Origin: Methanobacteriota archaeon
GTDB lineage: Archaea > Methanobacteriota > Methanobacteria > Methanobacteriales > Methanobacteriaceae
Reading direction: 5' to 3'
Assembly (NCBI GenBank): GCA_023411115.1
Contig: JAEYPF010000023.1
Coordinates: forward strand, 1 to 43,810
Length of the DNA: 43,810 nucleotides
Below the pieces are notes generated by a model that worked only from the letters and a program-made list of their open reading frames with translations, was not told where the DNA came from and searched no databases. This document shows, in pieces, positions 8,543 to 17,386 of this stretch. The position numbers and the translations under genes are program-made. Positions within the stretch are counted from its first letter, which is position 1. Every line of letters begins with the position of its first letter.

Positions 8543-9976
8543 TTAAGTTCTGTTTAATAAATGTTTAATTAGAGATATATCAATTTCATCCAGCGCTTTA
8601 AATAGATATGTTGCTGCGAAATACACAATTGCTGCAATTAATATAAGTAAAAACAGATTAATATCTCTTAAAATTACAATTAAAATTGCCATAACTGCAT
8701 TTGAAGCTATAATATTGGGGAGATCCTTTGACAGCGATCGTCTATCAGCATAGTTGGCTTTAAACAATACGTGAAATAGCAACGGCGACAGTGACAGCTC
8801 TGTAATAACGGTTGCAAAGCTAGAACCAATAAAACTGAAGTTAGGTATTAGTATTAGATTAAGAATTATATTTAAAACAGCTCCAATAAATATAATCTTT
8901 GTGAGTACTGTTTGTCTGTTTATAGCGTTCAGTAAATAGCCTGAAAGCCCATTTATAAACAATAATGGAATAGTCCAGATTAATATCTGGAGAGCAAATA
9001 TTGCAGGGATGTATCCATTACCGTATATCAATAGTATAATTTTATCAGCTAATAACGTTATTCCGACCGCTATCGGCAAGCTTACAATCAATAAATATTT
9101 GTAAGAACGTTCATATGAAAATCTGAGGTATTCATCTGAAGTTTTATAAAATTTTGACATTGCAGGAAATATGGCAGCTAAATACACGGTATATATGGCT
9201 AAAAAAACCATCATTAACCTGTAAGCGGCATTGTACCACCCTACAACTTCATTCCCGACCATTTGTGACAGCATTACAGAGTCTATCCAGTAGTAAATTG
9301 ACCCGAATATACTGGTCGCTCCAAATGGCAGGGCTTCTTTTAATGTAGATTTCCAAAAACTTAAATCTAAATTGATTTTTGGTTTAGGGAATTTCCAGAT
9401 GTATGTAATGAAACTATATATAAGAACAAAAACACTTGCAACCAGATAAATGGTAGCAAAAAAGGAAATGTCTAATTTGTAGGTTGTACCAATTATAACG
9501 CCTGTAAATAATATTACAGAGTTTAAAATGTTACCAATTGACATGTATTCCATCTGTTCATAGGCCTGAAACATGGAATTAAAAATGTTGGTAAATGCAG
9601 TAAAGATTACAGAAAGTGTAATGATATAAATTACATAGGACACTTCTTCAGGGTAACCGATGATATTAACTGTGGTAAAGATCAATCCAAAGGTTAAAAA
9701 GGCCAGGAAAATCTTAATTATTGATGTATTAAATAGATATTTATTTGTTAAAACTTTATCTCTCGTAACTTCTCTTATTGTCAGCGTATTTAATCCTAAA
9801 TCTGTAAAAATGGTAAAAATTCCTGTTAAAGCAATTGCTAAAGACAGAATTCCAAACCCTTCAGCCCCTAAATACCGTGCAATGTATATGTTAACGAAAA
9901 ATGCCAGTATATAACTTATAATGGTGGCTGCAAATAATACGGCAGTGTTTTTTGCTATTGTCCGTGCTGTGCTCAT
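8543..9976 (-). CDS. Polysaccharide/lipid-linked glycan flippase (Wzx/MATE-MVF superfamily)
   Basis: A 477-residue protein with about 12-14 hydrophobic segments. The N-terminus (ARTIAKNTAVLFAATII, then YLGAEGFGILSLA) is typical of the RfbX/Wzx branch of the polysaccharide-synthesis flippases. It probably moves the lipid-linked glycan from the inner to the outer face, upstream of AglB. It lies between glycosyltransferase genes in one minus-strand run (40 bp and 10 bp gaps). Its presence beside aglB makes it a good candidate for the N-glycan flippase, which is inference. Confidence 0.82.
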   Translation of the reverse strand: MSTARTIAKNTAVLFAATIISYILAFFVNIYIARYLGAEGFGILSLAIALTGIFTIFTDLGLNTLTIREVTRDKVLTNKYLFNTSIIKIFLAFLTFGLIFTTVNIIGYPEEVSYVIYIITLSVIFTAFTNIFNSMFQAYEQMEYMSIGNILNSVILFTGVIIGTTYKLDISFFATIYLVASVFVLIYSFITYIWKFPKPKINLDLSFWKSTLKEALPFGATSIFGSIYYWIDSVMLSQMVGNEVVGWYNAAYRLMMVFLAIYTVYLAAIFPAMSKFYKTSDEYLRFSYERSYKYLLIVSLPIAVGITLLADKIILLIYGNGYIPAIFALQILIWTIPLLFINGLSGYLLNAINRQTVLTKIIFIGAVLNIILNLILIPNFSFIGSSFATVITELSLSPLLFHVLFKANYADRRSLSKDLPNIIASNAVMAILIVILRDINLFLLILIAAIVYFAATYLFKALDEIDISLIKHLLNRT

Positions 9977-10016
9977 AGATTCACCTATTATAAGTTAATT
10001 ATTATTTTAAGATTAA

Positions 10017-11105
10017 TTATAATTTAGCCAGATATTTTGTAATTTCCGCCACTCTCATATCCCATGAGTTTGCTTTTAAAAATTTAACACGTTCAGCGTA
10101 GGAATATTTTGTAGCGAAATTGTTTTTGATCATCTGTTTCAATAAGCTAATGAGCTCTTCGGTATTTGAATAGAAAAAGATAAACTGGGAAAAGAAATCT
10201 AATTCATCATAATAAACAGAGATTATAGGTTTATTGTAATTGATGTATTCATAGAGTTTAACTGGATCCACGGATTTTACCAGTTCATTTAATTTAAATG
10301 GCATTATAAGACAATCAAAGTTTTTAACATAGTCATAGAGCTTTTCATGACTAATTGTTCCATAAAATTTAATTTTATCATGTTTAATTTCATCCTCTCT
10401 TACATATGGTCCAATGAAATGGTACTCTATGTCTTCCATTTTTTCAAGGGTTACTTTTATTTTTTCAAAATCTATTTGCTCTGCAACTGTTCCTACATAA
10501 CCTATTTTAAATGGTTCAGGCTTTTTGCTATTGTTGACTTTATCATCAATTATTTCTCCGTTAAAGGCATTTCTAATTACGGCTAATTTATTTTTACACC
10601 CATAATTTTTATCTAAATTTTTACAGAGATAATTAGAGGATGCAAAAATTATGGATGCATCATTTACTAATTTCTTTTCTACCTCCAGTATTTTGGAGTG
10701 TAAATCATTTTGAAAATCAAAGCCTGTTGCGTCATCCATACAATCGTAAATAATTTTGCAGCGAGTGTTAGAAGGGATATAATCGTATATTTGGGGAAAT
10801 GTAATCCATATAAAATCAGGATCATATCTTGATATTAATAACTTAAAGTAGGCTTTGAGATATGCCTTATTTAAACCATAAATACCTTTTTTTTGATATA
10901 AAGGGAGTCTTAATGCAGGTAAAAGATTAATGTTCTTTTCATTAGCCGTTGAACTACTTGAATTTCCAAATAAATACTGTTTGCTGCAAAAATGAACCAC
11001 ATTCACGTCATAAAGATCGGACAATCCTTCAGCAATGAAGTGAGGGCGTTGTTTGATCCATCTCCAGTCGATGTGCATTATGTATAGTATTCTTTTTTTA
11101 TTCAT
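10017..11105 (-). CDS. Glycosyltransferase, GT4-like (TuaH-like)
   Basis: A 362-residue GT-B type protein. I start it at ATG 11105 (MNKKRILYIMHIDWRW): GTGAT lies just upstream and the family similarity begins there. The longer frame back to 11243 would overlap the next gene. Features: IKQRPHFIAEGL in the acceptor domain, IIYDCMDD near the middle, IGYVGTVAEQIDFE opening the C-terminal domain and VDPVKLYEYINYNKPII late, like the teichuronic-acid glycosyltransferase TuaH and its relatives. The classic EX7E motif is not clear. It lies in the same minus-strand operon as the flippase. Confidence 0.72.
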   Translation of the reverse strand: MNKKRILYIMHIDWRWIKQRPHFIAEGLSDLYDVNVVHFCSKQYLFGNSSSSTANEKNINLLPALRLPLYQKKGIYGLNKAYLKAYFKLLISRYDPDFIWITFPQIYDYIPSNTRCKIIYDCMDDATGFDFQNDLHSKILEVEKKLVNDASIIFASSNYLCKNLDKNYGCKNKLAVIRNAFNGEIIDDKVNNSKKPEPFKIGYVGTVAEQIDFEKIKVTLEKMEDIEYHFIGPYVREDEIKHDKIKFYGTISHEKLYDYVKNFDCLIMPFKLNELVKSVDPVKLYEYINYNKPIISVYYDELDFFSQFIFFYSNTEELISLLKQMIKNNFATKYSYAERVKFLKANSWDMRVAEITKYLAKL

Positions 11106-11157
11106 AAAATCACGAGTTAATAGGTTCTCATTAACTAATAAACACTGCAGAGTCCTT

Positions 11158-12342
11158 TTATTCGATTGTGTATTTGTAAATATCGATATATTTTTGGGCG
11201 ATTTTTTCCCAGCTAAATTTCTCTTCAATTTTATTATAACCATTTAAAGCAAGTTCAGTTCTAAAATTTTCATCTTCTATTAGTCTTGATATTGCCTGTG
11301 AGAGCTTAAAGATATCTTTTTCAGGTACTAATAAACCAGTTTCACTATCTTGAATGATATCCGGAATTCCTCCAGTATTAGATCCGATAACAGGCAGCCC
11401 GCATGCCATAGCCTCAAGTAAAACCACTCCAAGACCTTCTGTATTTCCCTGTGAATCCACGATTGAAGGAAGCACAAAAAGGTCATGTGAATTGTAAAGA
11501 TGAAGTAATTCATCGTCAGAAACATTTTTTAGAATTCTGACATTATTTTCCAGTTCTAACTCTTTTATGAGATTATTTAACTTTTTTTCCAGGGGACCAG
11601 AGCCAACTATGGTAAGCTGGGCACTGCCATGGTTCTTCAATACTTCTTTCATAGCCCTTATGAGATATTCAAAGCCTTTTCTCTCTATTAAATACCCCAC
11701 TGCCAATATTTGAAATGCATTTCGATTTTTTTGAATTTTTAAAGGCTTGAAAAAGTCAGTATCAGCCCCAAATGGAATTATTTCTATTTTTTCTTCATCA
11801 AGGTCTGCCTTCAAGCATGAATCCATAGTGGCAGAACTGTTAGTGGCAGTTTTAGCTGAATTATTCACCAGCCAGTTGAGTGCAAATAATGTGTGATATC
11901 GTCTGGAAAGATACACTTCTTCACCGTGTATGGTGTTTATATAGGGAACTTTATAGATTTTTTTCAAAAATAGGGCACCTAAACCATTTGGAATTGGCCA
12001 CTGGACATGCACAACGTCCATGTCTTTAAATTTTCTCAAAGAATACATAAGATTAAAGAAAAGAAATGGTAAAACTTGAAATTTAACAAGAAATCCCTCT
12101 TTAACGTTATCTACCATTCCAGATCTTCCACAAAGTTTCTGAAATTTTCTGGGATAAAAATAGTGGAACCTTTCCACGTGAACGCCTTCAAGAATATAGC
12201 TGGTTTTTTCTCCAGCATAAGGGGCAAGTACGTGCACTTCGTGTCCTTTTTTACTTATTTCTTTCATTAGCCTATGTACAAATATTCCATGAGGGTCATC
12301 CTTAAATTCAGGGTACGCTGATGTTATAACTCCTATTTTCAT
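11158..12342 (-). CDS. Glycosyltransferase, GT4 family
   Basis: A 394-residue GT4 enzyme. The N-terminal domain has PHGIFVHRLMKEISKKGHEV and INTIHGEEVY. The C-terminal domain has VGYLIERKGFEYLI near 217-230, VGSGPLEKKL about 247, and the EX7E motif in TEGLGVVLLEAMACGLPVI near 307-325, followed by GGIPDII. All expected sugar-nucleotide elements are intact. It starts 6 bp after the end of the upstream GT-C gene, indicating one transcript. Role in the surface glycan is inferred from context. Confidence 0.84.
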   Translation of the reverse strand: MKIGVITSAYPEFKDDPHGIFVHRLMKEISKKGHEVHVLAPYAGEKTSYILEGVHVERFHYFYPRKFQKLCGRSGMVDNVKEGFLVKFQVLPFLFFNLMYSLRKFKDMDVVHVQWPIPNGLGALFLKKIYKVPYINTIHGEEVYLSRRYHTLFALNWLVNNSAKTATNSSATMDSCLKADLDEEKIEIIPFGADTDFFKPLKIQKNRNAFQILAVGYLIERKGFEYLIRAMKEVLKNHGSAQLTIVGSGPLEKKLNNLIKELELENNVRILKNVSDDELLHLYNSHDLFVLPSIVDSQGNTEGLGVVLLEAMACGLPVIGSNTGGIPDIIQDSETGLLVPEKDIFKLSQAISRLIEDENFRTELALNGYNKIEEKFSWEKIAQKYIDIYKYTIE

Positions 12343-12348
12343 GTGAAT

Positions 12349-14034
12349 CTACTCTTTTTGATATATGATTAAATTTCCAAATTCTTTAATTGGTTTATAC
12401 GATGTTAAATTAAGTCCTTGCCTAATACTGAAATAATAATCGGCATTATTCGTATCTAATTCCTGATTATATGCCATATTATCTTGATGGGTTAAATTAA
12501 ACTCTTTTACTCCTCCAGAATAACTCTGACCGTTCATGAAAACAGGCATCATCTTGATATTAGTTTTTAGATACCATCCAAAATTAGGCCACAAATCCGC
12601 ATATATTACCTTATTTCTATAATCTGGGTCATAATTTTTAAACCACTCGCTGGCTATAATTATATTTTCATTGGTTATTTCATTGGCCTCATTTGCCTGT
12701 TTTATAACTGGTAAATATGAAGCAGTGGATAAAAGAATAACTGCAGTTAAAATTATGGCAATTATGGGGAATATTACATCTCTATTTTTAATTTTAAATT
12801 TCAAACGATTCGAGACTTCGCTTAAACCAAGTATTAAAAAGTATGCAACTGATGGGGCCATTGCAACAAAATATCTATTATCTTTGGTTAAAAAGAGGCT
12901 CTGGAATATGAAAAACGCCATGAACCAGGTAAAAAAGAGCAAGTGCGTGTCCATATCTTTTATATCAAGATCCTTGATGAGGTCATAAAACAAGTAGCTT
13001 ATGATAAAAAACAATACTTCGCTCCCCATCCATGAAATATGGCTGAAACTACCTGCAAAAATTAAAATTAGAGCTGTTAACAATGCTAATTTTAACTTTG
13101 TACTCTTTTTTTCAATTCCATTGAATAACTTTTTTCTACTTTCAGACGTGCTTCTAAATTTGAGAAATCCATATACAAGGATTCCAATTAAAATGATAAA
13201 TATAGTTACAATTCCCTCTAATCCAATAAATAAAGGTAATTTATCAATGAAGAAGAATATATTAGAGTTATATGCGGCGTTTTCTGGTAATGAAGGGTTA
13301 GAAGTTGATCCTAAGAAATTCATAAAGGGATATAATAGGCTGCCGAATCTTTCAAAGAAAAAAATAAAAACAGGAATTAAGAACAAAGAAGATGCAATTA
13401 TTCCAGTAAATATGTGTCTAATATCATTGATTCTATTTCTATTTATGAAAATATAAAGAAATATGGGGAAAATAATAAGTGCAGAATTATACCTGGTTAA
13501 AAAAGCCAGCATTGCAAATGGAAATACTAAATAAAAGAACCTCGAATCTTTTTGAACAGCTAAAATCAGGAAATAGAATGTCCAGATTGTGATGGATACA
13601 CTTGCAAGATCTGAAAACCCTGTACTCATAACAACAAGAACAGTGGAAAAGGTTGCAAATAGTAATGCACCCAAAAAGCTTTGAAGATCGTTAAAACGTA
13701 ATTTTAATAAGAAGAATAGGCCAACAACTCCCAGAAGGTACATTAAACTATCTAAAACGAAAATTGCATTTGTGGAGACATACCCTGTTCTAAAGATAAG
13801 TGAAAGTAAGAATGAAAAAAGTGGTGGCCTTATTAAATCTGAATAACCTGTATCTTGACCTGCAAATACGAGTGCATTTGAAAGAAAATCACAGGCATCT
13901 GATAAAGGACCCATTTCAATTTGAATCATCAATCGATAATAGGTAACTAAACCTACAATTATCATTAAAATAGCCAGTAAGAGATAACTGCTGTATTTTT
14001 TCAAGATATTTGCTGATTTAGATGAATTGTCCAT
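12349..14034 (-). CDS. ArnT/PMT-like membrane glycosyltransferase (GT39/GT-C type), paralogue 1
   Basis: A 561-residue multi-pass protein with about 10-12 hydrophobic segments. After TM1 it has GPLSDACDFL (D46, D49), in the position of the GT-C acidic catalytic residues, then GYSDLIRPPL. The C-terminal tail from about residue 460 (YDPDYRNKVIYADLWPNFGW, then DYYFSIRQGLNLTSYKPIKE) is closely matched in the next gene at 14262, so the two are paralogues. It likely uses a polyprenyl-phosphate sugar on the outer face. GAGG lies 8 bases before the start. A TATA-like TTTATAAGG near 14176-14186 gives it its own promoter. Confidence 0.72.
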   Translation of the reverse strand: MDNSSKSANILKKYSSYLLLAILMIIVGLVTYYRLMIQIEMGPLSDACDFLSNALVFAGQDTGYSDLIRPPLFSFLLSLIFRTGYVSTNAIFVLDSLMYLLGVVGLFFLLKLRFNDLQSFLGALLFATFSTVLVVMSTGFSDLASVSITIWTFYFLILAVQKDSRFFYLVFPFAMLAFLTRYNSALIIFPIFLYIFINRNRINDIRHIFTGIIASSLFLIPVFIFFFERFGSLLYPFMNFLGSTSNPSLPENAAYNSNIFFFIDKLPLFIGLEGIVTIFIILIGILVYGFLKFRSTSESRKKLFNGIEKKSTKLKLALLTALILIFAGSFSHISWMGSEVLFFIISYLFYDLIKDLDIKDMDTHLLFFTWFMAFFIFQSLFLTKDNRYFVAMAPSVAYFLILGLSEVSNRLKFKIKNRDVIFPIIAIILTAVILLSTASYLPVIKQANEANEITNENIIIASEWFKNYDPDYRNKVIYADLWPNFGWYLKTNIKMMPVFMNGQSYSGGVKEFNLTHQDNMAYNQELDTNNADYYFSIRQGLNLTSYKPIKEFGNLIIYQKE

Positions 14035-14261
14035 TGTAAACCTCTTGTATAATGTTGATTTTATGGTAAATATACTCTTTAATCCTGAACATGGATAATA
14101 ACATGCCGCTGATATTATGCATCAAAAATTCTGTTTTAAACTTTTAAATTTTGTATAACACTTTGACAGTATATCCTTATAAATTCATTTGAATAAAAAT
14201 AAGTTGAACTTGCAATCATAAGCTAATTCTCAGACAAAATAATTGCAGCATTATTGAAGCA

Positions 14262-15968
14262 CTACTTGATTTTTTTATAAATTATAATATCTTCAACTTT
14301 TTTAATGGGTACGTATGAAGTTAAATTTAATTCTGGCCTTACACAAATATAATAATCCGCTTTTCCATGTTTTAATTCTTTATTAAACGCTAAATTATCT
14401 CGTGAACTTATTCCGTAGTTATTGACTCCAAAATAATGGGCTTCGCCGTCCTTAAATATTGGCATTTTTTGTACATTTGTTTTGAGGTCCCATGCAGAAT
14501 ATGGCCAAATATCTGAATAAATTACTTTATCTTTATAATCAGGATCGTAATTAACAAGCCAAGCGCTAAGTACAACCGATTTTTCATTTAAGGTATTCAT
14601 TCCTATATTTTCATTTTGAAACGTGTTAAGATACGGAGAAACTGATGATAAGACCATGAACGCCAAAGCTACAGTGATAATGGATGATATTATGTTTTTG
14701 TTTATAGCTTCATCCTTTAGCAGGTTTAAAATTTGGTTTAATCCCCAAATAAAGAAATATGCAACTGCAGGGGCCATGATAACAAAATACCTATCAACTT
14801 TCGTCAAAAACACGCTGTGGAATATGAAAAAGGTCATAAGGAATGATAAAATCAGTAAATCTATATCAAAATGCTTCATTTTGATGTCCTTCATTGACAT
14901 ATAAAATAAAAACAAAAGGATGAAAAAGAGTAATAAACTCTGTAAGTATGTTAGATTACCAAATGTTTCAATAAAAATAAATGATAAAATCAAAAATGCA
15001 GTAAAACCTATTATTTTAAATTTTTGAGACTTTAAGATAGTTTTAAATGTGCCCTCTTTTATTTTTTCCATAGTGATTTTAGCAAAGACAAAGACGATAA
15101 TGCCAGATACTATAATTAAAATGAATTTAAGGATTTCATATATTTTTTCGCCTATAAATAATGGCATTCCGTCAATATAATAATCATAATTGGCATTATA
15201 TGAGTAATCTGATGTAGAAACTGGACCATTACTCGCGCCAAATGAGCTTAAGAATGGATAGAGGAAATTACCAGTTTGCATCTGGAAGAAAATGAAAAAT
15301 GGAATTATAATTAAAAATGATATTAAAATCCCTATAAGTATCTCTTTGACATTTTTAAGTGAATCTTTATTTATCAGAAGATAGAATGCTATTGGGAGTA
15401 TCGTTAGTGCTGAAGTGAACCTTGTCAGGAACGCCAGCATTAAAAAAGGGAAAGTTAGATAAAAATACTTGGGATTTCTGTTAACAGCTAGAACGGTAAA
15501 ATAAAGGCTCCAAATACAAAATGAAACACTTGGAACATCTGTAAGTCCAAATCCGGCGAAATTTAAAACTATGGGGAAAGTTGCATAGAGTAAACTACCT
15601 AAAAAGCTTAAAATTGGATTAAAACGACAATTTAAGAGTAAATAAAGCCCAATAACTCCGAATGCGAACAATGCACCATCTACAGCGAAGATTACTACTT
15701 CAGATACATACCCTGCCCTAAAGAAAAGGGAAGTTATAAATGGAATAAGGGGTGGTCTGATTAAATCTGCATAACCAGTACCTTGCCCTGCAAATAAAAG
15801 CGCATCAGACAAAAAGTCATATGTATCCCAGCCAGGGCCTAAAAACATCTGTGCTTTAATCCGGTAAAATGTTATTAAACCTACTATAACTATTAGAACA
15901 AGCAGTAAAATGTATTTAGGGCTGTACTTTTGTATACTACTTATAAAATAGCTTTTATAATCATCCAA
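14262..15968 (-). CDS. ArnT/PMT-like membrane glycosyltransferase (GT39/GT-C type), paralogue 2
   Basis: A 568-residue multi-pass protein that shares layout and many motifs with the 12349 gene: GPGWDTYDFL (D48, D51), GYADLIRPPL, YDPDYKDKVIYSDIWP and NLTSYVPIKK. The two probably arose by tandem duplication and then diverged. They may add different sugars, or the same sugar at different steps. GGTGAT lies 8 bases before the start, and a TTTATAAATT box near 16020-16030 lies about 55 bp upstream. It is the first gene of the minus-strand glycan run. Confidence 0.72.
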   Translation of the reverse strand: MDDYKSYFISSIQKYSPKYILLLVLIVIVGLITFYRIKAQMFLGPGWDTYDFLSDALLFAGQGTGYADLIRPPLIPFITSLFFRAGYVSEVVIFAVDGALFAFGVIGLYLLLNCRFNPILSFLGSLLYATFPIVLNFAGFGLTDVPSVSFCIWSLYFTVLAVNRNPKYFYLTFPFLMLAFLTRFTSALTILPIAFYLLINKDSLKNVKEILIGILISFLIIIPFFIFFQMQTGNFLYPFLSSFGASNGPVSTSDYSYNANYDYYIDGMPLFIGEKIYEILKFILIIVSGIIVFVFAKITMEKIKEGTFKTILKSQKFKIIGFTAFLILSFIFIETFGNLTYLQSLLLFFILLFLFYMSMKDIKMKHFDIDLLILSFLMTFFIFHSVFLTKVDRYFVIMAPAVAYFFIWGLNQILNLLKDEAINKNIISSIITVALAFMVLSSVSPYLNTFQNENIGMNTLNEKSVVLSAWLVNYDPDYKDKVIYSDIWPYSAWDLKTNVQKMPIFKDGEAHYFGVNNYGISSRDNLAFNKELKHGKADYYICVRPELNLTSYVPIKKVEDIIIYKKIK

Positions 15969-16221
15969 ATAATCACCAGAGTTAATAATTAGAGTAAAGT
16001 ATGAGATAGAGCAACTTTATGAATTTATAAAGTGCATGTAATTTAAAAGATTTAGATTTAATTTATTAATATGTATTCATATTTAATTTTATATATCATT
16101 AATTATAAGTTTTATAGATTTATAGCTAATTCAGTAATTCAATTATCTGATTTTAATAAGTGGTAATATGGAATAGTGGTTGAATTGAGGACTTATACTT
16201 TTTAGTAATCTTTTTTATATA
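15969..16221. other. Intergenic region with promoter of the glycan run
   Basis: This 253-bp AT-rich gap holds the probable promoter of the minus-strand glycosyltransferase run (TATA-like TTTATAAATT near 16020-16030). It also holds T-rich DNA downstream of the DUF84 gene. No reading frame or RNA gene is apparent. Confidence 0.4.
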
Positions 16222-16758
16222 TCATCTGTCCCTGTTAAAATAAATCTCTTTATTCATCCTGGGAATCATAGCAGTTAAAACGCACTGCTCAGTATTTTCT
16301 GTTCTATCAAGCATTCCCTTTGAAAGATAGCTAACTGCACCTGTTTTTTGCCCAAGGTTATCCACGCCAGTTACTTTGTCCATTACATCTCCAACTTCTT
16401 TGCCCTTCAGAACTTCTTTAATTACAGATGGGGGATATTCAAATCCAGAACTCACTCCAAGTGTTATTTTATCTCCATCAAAAACAGCACACCATTGTAA
16501 ATCAATGTAACCTGTTATAGAATCTGGTGTTTCCATTAATCCTGATTCTATACCAACACCCATATCAAAATCGGCAGAGTAAGCATTTTTTGCCCTGTTA
16601 ATAGCTCCTTTAACGGTTTCATCTATACCAAATGGTTGATGGGGTACTCCTGAATCAACATCAACAGATACAACTTCAACTTTGCCATAGATTTTTTCTA
16701 AGATATTCTTTGTAGCATTGACTTTTACAGGATTTTTAGATCCAACAGCAACTTTCAT
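16222..16758 (-). CDS. Inosine/xanthosine triphosphatase, DUF84 (YjjX-like)
   Basis: A 178-residue protein beginning MKVAVGSKNPVKVNATKN, the phosphate-binding N-terminus of the YjjX/DUF84 fold. It continues with DSGVPHQPFG, then FDMGVGIESGL and, late, TGVDNLGQKTGAVSYLSKG. The family hydrolyses ITP and XTP, keeping deaminated purines out of nucleic acids. I start it at ATG 16758, which has GTGA five bases upstream and fits the family N-terminus; a longer frame to 16785 adds nine residues with no family support. It follows coaD by 50 bp on the same strand. Confidence 0.85.
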   Translation of the reverse strand: MKVAVGSKNPVKVNATKNILEKIYGKVEVVSVDVDSGVPHQPFGIDETVKGAINRAKNAYSADFDMGVGIESGLMETPDSITGYIDLQWCAVFDGDKITLGVSSGFEYPPSVIKEVLKGKEVGDVMDKVTGVDNLGQKTGAVSYLSKGMLDRTENTEQCVLTAMIPRMNKEIYFNRDR

Positions 16759-16808
16759 ATCATTCACTTTTTGATAGCAGTACAAGCATGATTTAAGTTA
16801 AGTATTAT

Positions 16809-17264
16809 TTAAGTTTTGAGGACTTTGCCATCTCTGTCTATTTCTCCCTTTCTTATTCTTGTTGAAGAGATTGGTTTTTCATCTTCTGCAAGCACCCAAT
16901 CAATAACGAAAAGTTTGAGGGGTTTTATTCCTTTTTTTTGCCTTATTTCGTTAATTTTATCTGCAACGGGTTTTGTTTCTCTACTGACCACTATTGCATC
17001 TATTTGAGAATCATGAACAGTTGGACCATAGGGTTCTTCCAGCCTTTTGATGATATATCTTGAATCAAACTTCTTTAGAAACTGATCTAATTTGGAAATT
17101 CTTTTTGTGCATGGTTCAATATTACCTTTTTGCCCTCCAAATTCGTCAGATGTAACTCCAATTAATACATGATTGCCAATTTGAAATGCTTTATTAAGTA
17201 ATTTCTCATGACCCTTGTGAAAATGGTCAAATGTGCCGCCTACGGCTACTTTTTCGTATTTCAT
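16809..17264 (-). CDS. coaD: Phosphopantetheine adenylyltransferase, archaeal type
   Basis: A 151-residue nucleotidyltransferase. It joins 4'-phosphopantetheine and ATP to give dephospho-CoA, the penultimate step of coenzyme A synthesis. The N-terminal VAVGGTFDHFHKGHEKLL carries the H/TxGH site (H16-H19), and the C-terminal ISSTRIRKGEID at 132-143 is the ISSTxIR motif of the superfamily. Length and the VGGTFDHFHKGH form match the archaeal/eukaryotic branch rather than bacterial CoaD. It is divergent from the radical SAM gene and heads a two-gene unit with the DUF84 gene. Confidence 0.9.
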   Translation of the reverse strand: MKYEKVAVGGTFDHFHKGHEKLLNKAFQIGNHVLIGVTSDEFGGQKGNIEPCTKRISKLDQFLKKFDSRYIIKRLEEPYGPTVHDSQIDAIVVSRETKPVADKINEIRQKKGIKPLKLFVIDWVLAEDEKPISSTRIRKGEIDRDGKVLKT

Positions 17265-17386
17265 TCATTCTACCTTTTTATTTTTGAATAACTGGCTTAG
17301 TACAATAATATTTATTTTAGCCAGATTAATTTATTTTAAAATCTGTAGGGGTTATTGTTATTATGCTTTAAATTAAATTATAAATT

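Noticed and set aside
11106..11243. Longer N-terminus of the GT4-like gene at 10017
   Set aside because: It would overlap the neighbouring glycosyltransferase and has no family similarity; ATG 11105 has a ribosome binding site and the family start.
12671..13456. Plus-strand frames of 105 and 151 codons inside a GT-C gene
   Set aside because: They are antisense to a clear membrane glycosyltransferase, have atypical composition and no ribosome binding site.
181..15968. Glycan island as a recently transferred mobile element
   Set aside because: No transposase, integrase, attachment repeat or tRNA junction is visible in the window at its edges.
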